The notes under the pieces: generated by a model
Database searches by the model: none
What the model was told of the DNA's origin: nothing
What the model saw: the letters and a program-made list of their open reading frames with translations, nothing else
In this document: piece after piece, positions 1-8,609 of the stretch
Layout of the letters: every line of letters starts with the position of its first letter
Position numbering within the stretch: position 1 is the first letter of the stretch
Translations under genes and position numbers: made by a program
Origin: JAUWMI01 sp964454265
GTDB lineage: Bacteria > Sumerlaeota > Sumerlaeia > MWCT01 > JAUWMI01
Direction of reading: 5' to 3'
Length of the DNA stretch: 31,982 nt
Assembly (NCBI GenBank): GCA_964454265.1
Contig: CAYVXD010000036.1
Coordinates: 1 to 31,982 of the forward strand

Positions 1-23
1 AGCCCGCCTAAGATTTTATCGCG

Positions 24-251
24 CCCTTTCAGGGCTTATCGTTGATTGTGTATCATCTTTTACCCAGGGCGTTGCCCTGGGCTATTATGTTCCGCGCCCC
101 TGGCGCTGGATCGAGATTATATCGTGCCCTGAAAGGGTTCACCCTGAAGGGCATCATATAGAAGCCCAGGGCGCCGCCCTGGGACAATGAAATTCTCCCC
201 CATTACACCAGCCCTGTAAGGGTTCACCCTGAAGGATTCACCCTGAAGGGC
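24..251. repeat. Cluster of short intergenic palindromes and TTCACCCTGAAGG units
   Basis: Two copies of a GC-rich palindrome, CCCAGGGCG-N-GCCCTGGG, lie at 63-81 and 165-183. Units built from GCCCT-GAAAGGG and TTCACCCTGAAGG occur at 24-37, 126-152 and 211-251; the last copy contains a 14-nt tandem step. The same TTCACC(C/T)TGAA unit recurs at about 17745-17789. The whole stretch 1-625 appears to be noncoding. An open frame at 309-629 exists but runs through repeat DNA and has no recognisable protein character. Confidence 0.75.
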
Positions 252-410
252 GAAATATATTGGAATTCGTGCACCTGGAGGTTTTCAACAGAGCAAGACG
301 CCATCAAAATGTGCGCCTATGGCGCATTAACCCCTACGACACAACATACACGACGAAAGAATTACTACTCAGAGGACCATATTCGTGTGGCCGTATGGCT
401 TATTAAGGCT

Positions 411-472
411 TCACGCAAAGCCGCAAAGTCGGGAAGACAACATGAACTTTGCGTTCTTGGCGTCTTTGCGTG
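411..472. repeat. Dispersed repeat, copy 1 (CACGCAAAG...CTTTGCGTG ends)
   Basis: The element has perfect 9-bp inverted ends, CACGCAAAG at 412-420 and CTTTGCGTG at 464-472, around an internal GCGTTCTTGGCG segment. A second, less perfect copy lies in the opposite orientation at 3442-3501, on the other side of the TPR gene. It is intergenic and I see no coding function. It is probably a dispersed noncoding repeat. Confidence 0.7.
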
Positions 473-625
473 CGATGTAGAATATGTAAGTTATGACAGT
501 GCGCTTTCTTATCCTGAATTCTGCGCGTCGTGCCGTCGTGGTTTGATATTTCTTTTTATTCTGTGCTCTCTACTTTCCTGTGTGCCTGCGCCGAACCATT
601 TCTCTCTTCGATGCATCCACCGCTC

Positions 626-3175
626 CTAACTTAGCCGTTCTATCCGCTCCACCACATCGCGAAATCCTGCATCAATGCGGAACACTCGCTTATACATTCG
701 CAGAGCTTTGCTAGGCATGCGCGCCTCTTCATAGAGAAAGCCAATGTCATATATAATATTCTTAATAGCCGCCAGTTCGTCCGGATCCTCGATCGTCAAT
801 TTTACCTCTGCCAGGCTCTCTTCTGCCATATCAGTCATCCCTTTCTTTGCCAGGCACCATGCCAGCTTCGCCTTGCAGAGATTTGCCAGCAGCGCCTGCT
901 GTCCCGCTTTCTGATAGTGCAGAATTGCCTCAGTGTAGCGACCAAAAATGCTATAAAGGTCTGCCAGCTCAACATGATACTCAGCGTTGTCCGGCTCACG
1001 ATCAAGCAAATCGCGCAGTTCCAACGCACGCTCTTCTTTAAGCTGGCGATCCATCTTCTTCATTAGCTCGTAGAGCTCGCGATCCTGGGTATCCAGGCGC
1101 TTTGCCTTGTCGAGAGTCAGCAAGGCGTCGCGATAACGCGTGAGATGCTCGTACGTGCGCGCCAGCTTCTTATAGCTGTCCAAGCGATAAGGGTCGCGCT
1201 CAATCGCTTCAGCGCCAAACTCTGCTGCCTTCTCATACTGCTTGAGGGAATAATATGCGTCGAATAAATCCTGCGCCACGTCACCCATCTGTGCTGCATC
1301 CAGCTCAATTCCTCGCACGTAATAGTCAATCATCCCCTGCAGATCACCACTCTCTTTCATCAACTGGCCTAGCGTCTTGATCGCAGGAAGATATGTCGAA
1401 TTGATCTTCAAGATCTTGCGACAGCCTTCACGCAATATTTCCGTTGGATGGAGCGACTGCTGCGCCATTATCCTGTAAAAATCCAGCACCTTATCCCAAT
1501 TGCGATCCTTTAGATAGAGGTCTGCCAGATAATTCAGCAACAGGAAGGTTCGATCATATTTCACAATGAGCTGCGACAGCTGCTCCATCACCTGTCCTTT
1601 AAGCTCGGGATTCTTATAGAGCAGATTATCCAGTTCCATAGCGGCACGCTCGACATACGCATTGGCCGTGAGCTTTTCAATCAGCCTAAAGCGAAGCGCC
1701 AGATTGCCTGGATCCTTGACGATTTCCTGTTCGATCGCCTGGAGCTCGCGGTTGAGAATCACGCCATTGATTTTCGTATGCAATACGGTGAGCTGGCTGC
1801 GTTCGCTCTCGTCAACGAGCGCAAGGGCTGCTGTAATTTCCCGCTGTGCAGCCTCGTAGTCTTTCAGATCGTAATGCAGAGATGCTAGGCGATATGGAAA
1901 GCGATAATCGAGCGGGTAAAGGTCCTTTGCGCGTTGCATCCAGCGCAACGCTTCATCAAATTCCTTGTTCTGCTCCAGCACCTCACCATACTCGCTCAGC
2001 AATTGCGCCTTGGGCTTCTCGCCCTGAAGCAGGAAACTGAGATGCGGCACCATCTTCTCATATTTCGCCTGATCGCGGTAAATCGCCAGCAGCTGCTCTC
2101 GAATATCCTCACGCTCTGACACCTCGGTGACAATACGCTCCAGGTAACCCATGGCTTCTTCCTGGTGCCTCACCTCGAGGCAATACCGTGCCGCCTGCTC
2201 CAGCAGCTCTATGTCGTGCGGATGGCGCAGGAGCATCTCGCGATAGCACATCAATGTCTGTGCGTACGGTGGCCCTTCGCACCGAGCAATGGCTCCGCAC
2301 AGCTCTTTCGCTTTCGCATCCTCGCGCTGATAGTACAGCTTCTGCAGCCTCACCAGATCGTTAAGATTTTGCTGATCGCCGTGTTGCACCAGAACTGCAA
2401 TCGCCTGATCCGCCTGTCCGCTGGCTTCGTACATTTCGGTCAAATCCTGCAACAGGCTGCGGTCCCCGGGATTGAGCTCGAGCAGGCGCGCGTAGCATGC
2501 GATCGCCGACTTAGCCTCACCCTGTTGTTTGTACAAGCTGCCAAGGGTCCTGAGAATCTCATCGTCAACAACCCCCGTATCAAACAGCGTGCGGAGAGCC
2601 TCAATCGCCTCAGGCGCGCGCCCTAGCTTCACCAGCGCGAGTCCATAATACCTCTTTGTTGCCGGCGCACCCGGATCAAACCAGAGCGACCCATGCAATA
2701 GCACTGCTGCCAGCCGAGTTCTGGCCAATTGATAAAACAATCGGCTCGTACCGTAGAGCGTGCGACCAGCGACAAATTCGAATCCGAAAATTACCAACGG
2801 CCCACCAACCAGGATCGCCACGCTGAGCAGCAGATATTCAATAGCGTAGACGTCATTCCCCAGGTTTCCTGCAATGTAACCCGTGGCCTGGGCCGACAGC
2901 CCAAGCCCCAGAAGATATAGCCGAGTGCGGGGCCGCTGCTTGCGCTGTACATCCAAACTCAACAGATATGCAGCGACAAAAAGCGCTACCGAACACGCAA
3001 CGACCACCGACATCCAAAACCAGAACCGCTCACCCCCAACCTCCAGGTACTTATCAACCCGTTCTTCAACGCCCGCCATCCCCCAGATCGCAAAATAAAT
3101 AACTCCCAGGCCTACGCCCAGGAGCAGGTTGATCCCCGTCAGTATTGTGAACAGCCGATCTCGCAGTTTGCTCAT
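626..3175 (-). CDS. Membrane-anchored TPR repeat protein
   Basis: A protein of about 849 residues. The first 135 or so residues contain four hydrophobic segments (about 6-30, 50-75, 84-105 and 112-130). A long run of tetratricopeptide repeats then extends from about residue 150 to the C-terminus, recognisable by recurring A/G-Y-L/A spacing in units such as LGRAPEAIEALRTLF and YEHLTRYRDALLTL. TPR arrays mediate protein-protein contacts, so this is probably an inner-membrane scaffold with a large cytoplasmic or periplasmic solenoid; the partner is unknown. I chose the ATG at 3173-3175 (MSKLRDRL). A TTG eight codons upstream is possible, and neither has a strong ribosome binding site. The gene stands alone on the minus strand, flanked by inverted dispersed repeats. 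The TPR assignment is firm; the cellular role is not inferable. Confidence 0.88.
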   Translation of the reverse strand: MSKLRDRLFTILTGINLLLGVGLGVIYFAIWGMAGVEERVDKYLEVGGERFWFWMSVVVACSVALFVAAYLLSLDVQRKQRPRTRLYLLGLGLSAQATGYIAGNLGNDVYAIEYLLLSVAILVGGPLVIFGFEFVAGRTLYGTSRLFYQLARTRLAAVLLHGSLWFDPGAPATKRYYGLALVKLGRAPEAIEALRTLFDTGVVDDEILRTLGSLYKQQGEAKSAIACYARLLELNPGDRSLLQDLTEMYEASGQADQAIAVLVQHGDQQNLNDLVRLQKLYYQREDAKAKELCGAIARCEGPPYAQTLMCYREMLLRHPHDIELLEQAARYCLEVRHQEEAMGYLERIVTEVSEREDIREQLLAIYRDQAKYEKMVPHLSFLLQGEKPKAQLLSEYGEVLEQNKEFDEALRWMQRAKDLYPLDYRFPYRLASLHYDLKDYEAAQREITAALALVDESERSQLTVLHTKINGVILNRELQAIEQEIVKDPGNLALRFRLIEKLTANAYVERAAMELDNLLYKNPELKGQVMEQLSQLIVKYDRTFLLLNYLADLYLKDRNWDKVLDFYRIMAQQSLHPTEILREGCRKILKINSTYLPAIKTLGQLMKESGDLQGMIDYYVRGIELDAAQMGDVAQDLFDAYYSLKQYEKAAEFGAEAIERDPYRLDSYKKLARTYEHLTRYRDALLTLDKAKRLDTQDRELYELMKKMDRQLKEERALELRDLLDREPDNAEYHVELADLYSIFGRYTEAILHYQKAGQQALLANLCKAKLAWCLAKKGMTDMAEESLAEVKLTIEDPDELAAIKNIIYDIGFLYEEARMPSKALRMYKRVFRIDAGFRDVVERIERLS

Positions 3176-3321
3176 TCCAGTAAATTGCCAGTCCGTCAAA
3201 AAATTCCATCTACTTCTAGCCGCGAACCGACTGTATCTTCAATACTTTTTGTCTGATTTATCAAGCTTTTATCGCCATCGGCTATTTCGTCCCGGCTGAG
3301 AGACCTGTCGCTAAAAAAAGA

Positions 3322-3371
3322 GTTGCACCTGCTACGTATCCCGGACGGGAACCGTCCGGCTCAGGTGCAAC
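3322..3371. repeat. Nested inverted repeat (GTTGCACCTG...CAGGTGCAAC)
   Basis: Outer arms GTTGCACCTG and CAGGTGCAAC enclose an inner palindrome, CCGGACGGG-AA-CCGTCCGG, so the RNA could form a long two-part hairpin. It lies in the 395-nt gap between two minus-strand genes, downstream of the start of the TPR gene. There is no T tract after it on either strand, so a Rho-independent terminator is not supported. It is more likely a dispersed palindromic repeat. Confidence 0.7.
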
Positions 3372-3441
3372 CAATTTATATACCTCACCCCAGCTACATT
3401 ATTAACGAGAGCGCTAAAGGGGTTACGGATTTTAGATCTCT

Positions 3442-3501
3442 CGTAAAGACGCCAAGAACGCAAGGTTTCCATTTTCTTTGCGGCTTTGCGCCTCTGCGTG
3501 A
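3442..3501. repeat. Dispersed repeat, copy 2, inverted relative to 411-472
   Basis: Read on the minus strand this resembles the element at 411-472: it has the TCACGCA start, the GCAAAGCCGCAAAG block and the GCGTTCTTGGCGTC block. The spacer between the blocks differs and one end is imperfect. The two copies flank the TPR gene as inverted repeats. Confidence 0.65.
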
Positions 3502-3570
3502 GACTTTAATAATTCATACAGCGAGACCCATACGGTGCTCTGAGTAGTACTAAATAGCAACAACCGCGGC

Positions 3571-6500
3571 TCACGGAATATTAGGTATGTCGAGCACCTC
3601 AAGCACGACATGGTCAAGATAGAGTGTGGCGCCCACCGCATCATTCGGATCAAAACTCAACAGGTCTATCCATTCTTGTGTCACCGGAGCTCCAAGCGCG
3701 TGAGTCTTGTAATACACTCGGTAGACTTCAGGTGCAGTCGAAGGCGACCACTCCCCCGTGCCTGTGCTCGTCACCACCTGTCCCGCAACTTCCAGCGCGT
3801 CGCCGGTAATCATACACATTCGTATTGTCGGTACACGAGACCGGTCTATTTGATCTGACCGCACTACAAACGTTCTGCGCAACAGGAACTCCCAGGTTTC
3901 GATCCAATGATGACCCCGCGGGCTTACCCACGAGCCAAATGTGTTCGTGTTTGTGGTTGACGTGAGCTGCAGCGCTCCATCGCCCACGCCACTCAGTGGT
4001 GGCGTAAAAATCGTAGGAATGCTGCTAAACTGCCAGCCCTCTGCTCCGGTATCGAAACTATAGAACGTCCCTTCTCCACGGTATCTCAGCCATGCCAAGG
4101 GGAATCGCTCCACACCCAGCTGTTCCAACCGCACGGTTGCCTGCGCTGCATCATTAGGGTCAAAGTTCAGTAAATCCATTGCCACGAAGAAATCGTCTGC
4201 CTCTTCCGATGCTCCAAACTTCTTTGGCGGCGGCTCGAAATAGAGCTCATACGTCTGTCCTTCTGGCGTTGGCGAATACGTTCCACTCACTCCGCTATTA
4301 ACTACCAGAAAACTCGACTGCTGGTTGTCCTGGGTGTTAACCCGAAATCTTAACGTTGGTACCTGCGCCGCATCGGCCACGTCCGTTGACACCCGATACG
4401 TGACTCGGTAGAGCGCCCCCGGTATAATCGGTACCGCATTCTCGTCGCTCTGCCAGGAACCGAACGTGTGCGTATTGTCAACTGACGTTATGCCCAGATA
4501 CCCGGGCTCTGAGCTGAAAATTGGCTCTGTAAAAAAATCAGGCACGGCCAGGCTCTGCCACCCATCCGTGCCAACCTGAAAGTCATAGGATGTTGCCAGA
4601 TTGTCCGTGAGTGTATTAATCGTTCCCCACAATCGTATATCGTCTATATACCATCCATCCGCTGTGAAGGAAGAATCGGTTGACAACCGAAAGCGCACCC
4701 TCAACCTAGGCGCATGATACGCGGAGAGATTCAGAACAACCTGCTCGAACCCACTATTGGTACCTGTCACTGTAAGGATCGGCTGCGACCATGTTTGGCC
4801 ATTATCCTTGGAAAGCTCCACATACCCATAGTCAAATCCATACTCCAGATCATGGTGGTGGTAAAAACTCAGCTCTTTTGTCAGTAGATCATCAACGCTT
4901 ATTATCGGAGAAACCAAGGAGACCTCTGTATTATTGGCATAATCTCCGCCGGGACTGTCGCTCCATGTGTACGAAGGACTATGTGACTGTTCATTCGTGC
5001 GGGCCCATGTGCCCTCCGCAGTCCATCCACGCACCGGCTCTTCTACATCATCAAAGAGCTTGTCAAGGGTGAGCGACGTGATGAATGTTAACAGCTGTCC
5101 GTCATTGTCTGCTGTACCTACGCCTCCGCTTGCATCCCTGCTCGCTACTGCATAATAATACACCGTATTTGGCTGCAAATGCGCCAGATCCATGGAATGC
5201 CAGTACGTCCTGGTTACAATATATGTCGACTCGGTCAGTGCAGCCTGTGACAATCCGTAATACACCCCACTGTCCGAGGGGTCATTGGTCTGCCACGAGA
5301 TCGTCGCCTCGCGCTCATCTAAATTTGTCACCCGGATGTCCGAGACCTGCGGAACATCGCACTCCACTGTCGCAGTAGCGTGCACCAAGCGCGAACTGCC
5401 TTTCCCATCATCTTCATCCGAGTACTCCACCTGAATCGTATCGCCATCTGAAACCTGCAAGAGTCCATCCCGAGCTGACGCACCGGTTGTTGTCAAGATC
5501 CAGCCGCGAAATACACCTGGCTGGTCTGCCTCTTCGTACAACGGGACTGCCTCTGCCGCCGGCTCTGACGTGCTTTTGATCCAGGCGGTTGCCCTTCGCG
5601 CACCTTTCAGATCTGCATCTGCAAGCGTGATCCCTACGCGCTGCGCGCAGTTATAGACTTCCCGATCCAGCACCACATAGCCACGGGTAAACGTCAGGTC
5701 TACTCCTCCATACACTGCCACGTCATATGGCTCATAGTCCGAAAAATCCAGCCAGTCGTATTTACTCTGCGCTCCTTTGCGCTTTACCAGATTCCCCTGT
5801 GAATCGAGCACGCAAAGCGTTTCTTTATCATCTTTCCCATTGCAGACCAACAGATTGCCGTTTGGCAGAAGCGCTATCCCCAAAATATCTCCCAGGTAGT
5901 CCTCTCCTCTCAGCTCCCTGAGAAGCATCCCGGCCGAGTCAAACACCTTAATCCCATAACCGTAAGCAACGTATAGATTTCCCTCGTGGTCAAAGGCGAG
6001 CCCCCTGGGCCTATAAATCCCATCGGCAAACGTGCCGATCAAGTTTCCATCGGGATCAAATTCTAACACTTCATTCCCTTGGCTCACAAAAACATGGCCC
6101 AAACGGTTTACGGCAAGGAAGAGTGGGTAGGAAATCCCATCCGAAGAATCGGCGAACGTCCGAACAAATTTGCCTGTCCGGGTATATTCGCGAATTTCTG
6201 AGTCGTAGTGCAATGCAACCAGAAGATTCCCATCCGAATTGAAGGCCAGCCCTAATGCCCGGGAGATCCCGGGCTCGGACCATGGGGGGATAGCAACAAT
6301 GTTCTCTCCGTGTGAATCGGTCTTATATATCCGCCAGTACGAATCCATTGAAAAATACAGATTTCCATCTACGTCAATAGCTACGCCGCGCGGGCGCCCA
6401 ATATAATCTACCAGAACTTGCGAAGACCCGATTGACGGATCATATTCCAGAATTCTGTCGTGATACCAATCATAATCAACCACAATCACCCGGGGATTGA

Positions 6501-6864
6501 AAGCCGTGGTTTTAAAATAATAAAAGAGATCGCCGCGATTATCCACGCTCTCCGCACCCTCAGCATCCCCGGACGCCACTTCGAAAAAGTAGGTCGTCTG
6601 CGGCTCCAGATCTGCCAGACCAATCTGATGCGTGGTCACCAGGCCAGCCTGCGTGACCACGTCTGTCAGAGAATGAGCGGATATCCCGTAGCGCACAACG
6701 GAGCTCGATGGCTCGTCTGTCTCCCAGGTGATCATCGCGTCGTATCCGGTCACGCGCGGGACCTCTACGTTACTCATCAACGGCGCCTGGCTCTGCGCCA
6801 TCGCACCGCTGACCAGCAAAACCAAAATCCCCACTTCAATGATAAAACGGAATTGGTATCTCAT
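3571..6864 (-). CDS. Large secreted multidomain protein: FN3, NHL-like propeller, FN3, MAM-like, duplicated C-terminal module
   Basis: About 1097 residues. The start ATG at 6862-6864 follows GAGGGG with 9-nt spacing and gives a clear signal peptide with cleavage near AMA-QSQ (about residues 1-24). Domains in order: a fibronectin type III domain at about 27-115 (ITWETDEPSSSVVRYG); an NHL/SMP-30-type beta-propeller at about 125-390 with repeated RPRGLAFDHEGNLYVAYG units; a second FN3 at about 508-598 (ISWQTNDPSDSGVYYG); a MAM/immune-inhibitor-A-like jelly roll at about 602-743 ending in GWYIDDIRLWG; and two related modules at about 755-925 and 930-1090 that share DGWQ, NTxTFGSW and FDPNDA. The two closing modules look like carbohydrate-binding beta-sandwiches, but that is inference. 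No anchor or sorting signal is visible at the C-terminus. It is probably an extracellular adhesin or matrix protein; no catalytic domain is recognised. Confidence 0.88.
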   Translation of the reverse strand: MRYQFRFIIEVGILVLLVSGAMAQSQAPLMSNVEVPRVTGYDAMITWETDEPSSSVVRYGISAHSLTDVVTQAGLVTTHQIGLADLEPQTTYFFEVASGDAEGAESVDNRGDLFYYFKTTAFNPRVIVVDYDWYHDRILEYDPSIGSSQVLVDYIGRPRGVAIDVDGNLYFSMDSYWRIYKTDSHGENIVAIPPWSEPGISRALGLAFNSDGNLLVALHYDSEIREYTRTGKFVRTFADSSDGISYPLFLAVNRLGHVFVSQGNEVLEFDPDGNLIGTFADGIYRPRGLAFDHEGNLYVAYGYGIKVFDSAGMLLRELRGEDYLGDILGIALLPNGNLLVCNGKDDKETLCVLDSQGNLVKRKGAQSKYDWLDFSDYEPYDVAVYGGVDLTFTRGYVVLDREVYNCAQRVGITLADADLKGARRATAWIKSTSEPAAEAVPLYEEADQPGVFRGWILTTTGASARDGLLQVSDGDTIQVEYSDEDDGKGSSRLVHATATVECDVPQVSDIRVTNLDEREATISWQTNDPSDSGVYYGLSQAALTESTYIVTRTYWHSMDLAHLQPNTVYYYAVASRDASGGVGTADNDGQLLTFITSLTLDKLFDDVEEPVRGWTAEGTWARTNEQSHSPSYTWSDSPGGDYANNTEVSLVSPIISVDDLLTKELSFYHHHDLEYGFDYGYVELSKDNGQTWSQPILTVTGTNSGFEQVVLNLSAYHAPRLRVRFRLSTDSSFTADGWYIDDIRLWGTINTLTDNLATSYDFQVGTDGWQSLAVPDFFTEPIFSSEPGYLGITSVDNTHTFGSWQSDENAVPIIPGALYRVTYRVSTDVADAAQVPTLRFRVNTQDNQQSSFLVVNSGVSGTYSPTPEGQTYELYFEPPPKKFGASEEADDFFVAMDLLNFDPNDAAQATVRLEQLGVERFPLAWLRYRGEGTFYSFDTGAEGWQFSSIPTIFTPPLSGVGDGALQLTSTTNTNTFGSWVSPRGHHWIETWEFLLRRTFVVRSDQIDRSRVPTIRMCMITGDALEVAGQVVTSTGTGEWSPSTAPEVYRVYYKTHALGAPVTQEWIDLLSFDPNDAVGATLYLDHVVLEVLDIPNIP

Positions 6865-7143
6865 CTCATTCACCCCCTCAGAATGGCAGTACATCTCGTA
6901 CTACCATGTCTGATTTCTGGCTTTTATGCCTAATACTGTAATAATCGGCTGAAGCACAATAGATGAGAAAAAGGTAGGCGTTGCGAAACGTTCCACAGTT
7001 CTTACGCGACTTCTTCAAACGCCGCGAATAGAACAGGTGAGAGGAAGAAAATATCATCTAATCATGGAATTATGATCGAATGCTAACCCGCTATTTCACG
7101 GCTTGATGACTGATGCATCCGAAAAAGAAACTGTGGGCTTCAG

Positions 7144-7213
7144 CTAAGGATCAAACCGACCCGACATCAATGCGGCTTCTGCGGGGCGCCGCAAATTACT
7201 CTCACCTCCTTTA
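7144..7213 (-). promoter_or_regulatory. Orphan strong Shine-Dalgarno with a possible 16-codon leader frame
   Basis: On the minus strand AAAGGAGGTGAG (7201-7212) is a near-perfect ribosome binding site with no annotated gene behind it. A TTG at 7192-7194, 10 nt downstream of GGAGG, opens a 16-codon frame that ends in TAG at 7144-7146. The frame contains a small stem, GCGGC...GCCGC. It lies about 330 nt upstream of the secreted-protein gene on the same strand, so it could be a leader peptide or a decayed gene start. Confidence 0.25.
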
Positions 7214-7261
7214 CTTATTATTCCCCACCTCTTAGCAAGTTTGTACCTCTGCCTGCATGCC

Positions 7262-7290
7262 GTGTCAAGGTAAAAAACATTATCTATAAT
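7262..7290 (+). promoter_or_regulatory. Candidate sigma-70 promoter for phoH
   Basis: A perfect TATAAT at 7285-7290 is preceded, after exactly 17 nt, by GTGTCA at 7262-7267, which matches 4 of 6 bases of TTGACA. The direction is right for phoH and would leave a 5' leader of about 230 nt. This is consensus matching only. Confidence 0.4.
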
Positions 7291-7526
7291 AAAATTTGCC
7301 TTGCGCATGGGGCGCGGAGCCCAATAATAACTAGCAAGCAGTTGCGCCAGTACTGTTCATTGCCAAAGGATAGAGGAATCCATGCTGCCAGGTTCTGCCC
7401 CCAGACTTCAGACCCTGCATAGGGGTCAAATCTACAGAATAATATAGCATATAACCTCTTTATTCGTAATCGTCCGCATTATTAGCCCTTCTTATCTGCT
7501 TGACAGTAATTTTGAAAGAGCTATAT

Positions 7527-8564
7527 ATGTCTTTGAATTTTTCAGAGCAGAAAAATCGAGGTGATCCTTTTAATTTGAGCGACATTACGGAGCAAACCAT
7601 CACACTGCAGCAGTCGGAGATTCTCGACTTCTGCGGCCAAAACGATCAGAAGATTCGCGAGATCGAAGCCAAGTTAAACGCCAAGATCATCCTGCGCGGT
7701 AACCAAATCAAAGTCGTTGGCTCTCAGGAAGCAGTCATGCAGGCTGTCGGCCTGATCCGTGATCTCCTCGCCATCCAGCGCAAGAACGGCAACCAACTCA
7801 GCAAGCAGCAGCTGCGCTTCGCGCTTGAGTCGGCCGGGACAAAGGAACAAAAACAGTTGCAGGAGATTTTCCTCGATAAGATTCCCGTACCCTTGAAGCG
7901 GCGGTATCTCTCGCCTATGACCGCAGGCCAGAAGCGCTACGTTGATGCCATGCGGAAAAGCGACATCGTCTTTGCCATCGGCCTTGCAGGAACAGGAAAA
8001 ACCTACCTGGCCATGGCCTTGGCGGTCTCCAATCTGGTCAGCGGTAATGTCGGACGCATCATACTGGTGCGGCCCGCTGTGGAAGCTGGCGAGCACCTGG
8101 GATTTCTGCCCGGCGATCTGGCAGCCAAGTTTGACCCCTATGTGCGTCCCCTCTGGGATGCTTTGTATGAAATGATCGAACCGCAGAAAATCCGAAGCTA
8201 TATTGAGACCGGCATTATCGAGATTGCCCCGCTGGCCTTTATGCGGGGTCGTACTCTGAACAATGCCTTTGTCATCCTCGACGAAGCCCAGAACACCACT
8301 ATTGAACAGATGAAAATGTTCCTCACCCGCCTGGGCTTTGATTCCAAGACGGTGATTACTGGCGATATTACTCAAATTGACCTTCCATCCAACACCAAGT
8401 CCGGTCTGGTTCATGTCCAGAACGTGCTTGCCGGCATTGATGGGATTGCCTTCATCTACTTTGACGAGCGCGACGTGGTGCGGCACGAGCTGGTGCAGAA
8501 AATTATCCGTGCCTACGAAAGGAATGGCAACGCCGATAATCCCCCGACCGACGTCACTCTATAG
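7527..8564 (+). CDS. phoH: PhoH family ATPase
   Basis: A cytoplasmic P-loop NTPase of about 345 residues. The N-terminal 100 or so residues form the KH-like nucleic-acid-binding region typical of bacterial PhoH. The ATPase core has Walker A GLAGTGKT at residues 152-159 and Walker B with FVILDEAQN (D252-E253), as in the family. PhoH proteins are linked to RNA metabolism, and their gene commonly sits beside ybeY and a PgpH-type HD protein. Here the HD gene follows after 45 nt, and ybeY is not present. The ATG at 7525-7529 (7527) is preceded by AAAGAG; a TTG nine codons earlier is the alternative. Length and motifs agree with the family, and the assignment is firm. Confidence 0.93.
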   Translation: MSLNFSEQKNRGDPFNLSDITEQTITLQQSEILDFCGQNDQKIREIEAKLNAKIILRGNQIKVVGSQEAVMQAVGLIRDLLAIQRKNGNQLSKQQLRFALESAGTKEQKQLQEIFLDKIPVPLKRRYLSPMTAGQKRYVDAMRKSDIVFAIGLAGTGKTYLAMALAVSNLVSGNVGRIILVRPAVEAGEHLGFLPGDLAAKFDPYVRPLWDALYEMIEPQKIRSYIETGIIEIAPLAFMRGRTLNNAFVILDEAQNTTIEQMKMFLTRLGFDSKTVITGDITQIDLPSNTKSGLVHVQNVLAGIDGIAFIYFDERDVVRHELVQKIIRAYERNGNADNPPTDVTL

Positions 8565-8583
8565 ATACCGGAGGTAGAATCTT

Positions 8584-8599
8584 CCTCCCAGATGGGAGG
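8584..8599 (+). promoter_or_regulatory. Hairpin that can mask the Shine-Dalgarno of the HD gene
   Basis: CCTCCC (8584-8589) and GGGAGG (8594-8599) form a perfect 6-bp stem with the loop AGAT. GGGAGG is the best ribosome binding site for the ATG at 8610 (10-nt spacing). A second GGAGG at 8570-8574 can compete for the same CCTCC. This suggests translational coupling to phoH, because ribosomes finishing at 8564 could disturb the stem. The base pairing is seen; the regulation is inferred. Confidence 0.4.
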
Positions 8600-8609
8600 C
8601 GTCCGCCGT

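Larger units (their letters stand above)
6865..7526. other. Long divergent intergenic region between the secreted-protein gene and phoH
   Basis: A gap of about 660 nt separates two divergently transcribed genes. It holds a plausible sigma-70 promoter towards phoH (7262-7290). On the minus strand it holds a strong orphan ribosome binding site with a 16-codon frame (7144-7213). I see no tRNA, riboswitch fold or palindrome of the GTAGGGGC family in the rest. Confidence 0.5.

Noticed and set aside
309..629. Open frame of 106 codons on the plus strand
   Set aside because: It runs through the dispersed repeat at 411-472 and its product has no recognisable domain or composition of a real protein.
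2775..2800. TTCGAATCC-like string resembling a tRNA T-arm
   Set aside because: It lies inside the TPR protein gene and no acceptor stem or anticodon arm can be formed around it.
7500..7527. TTGACA followed after 16 nt by TATATA, at the start of phoH
   Set aside because: Transcription from here would begin after the chosen ATG, and a perfect TATAAT with 17-nt spacing lies upstream at 7262-7290. Probably chance, though a later phoH start cannot be excluded.
7674..8486. Open frame of 270 codons antisense to phoH
   Set aside because: It is fully contained in the firm phoH gene on the other strand and shows no domain; it is a codon-bias shadow.
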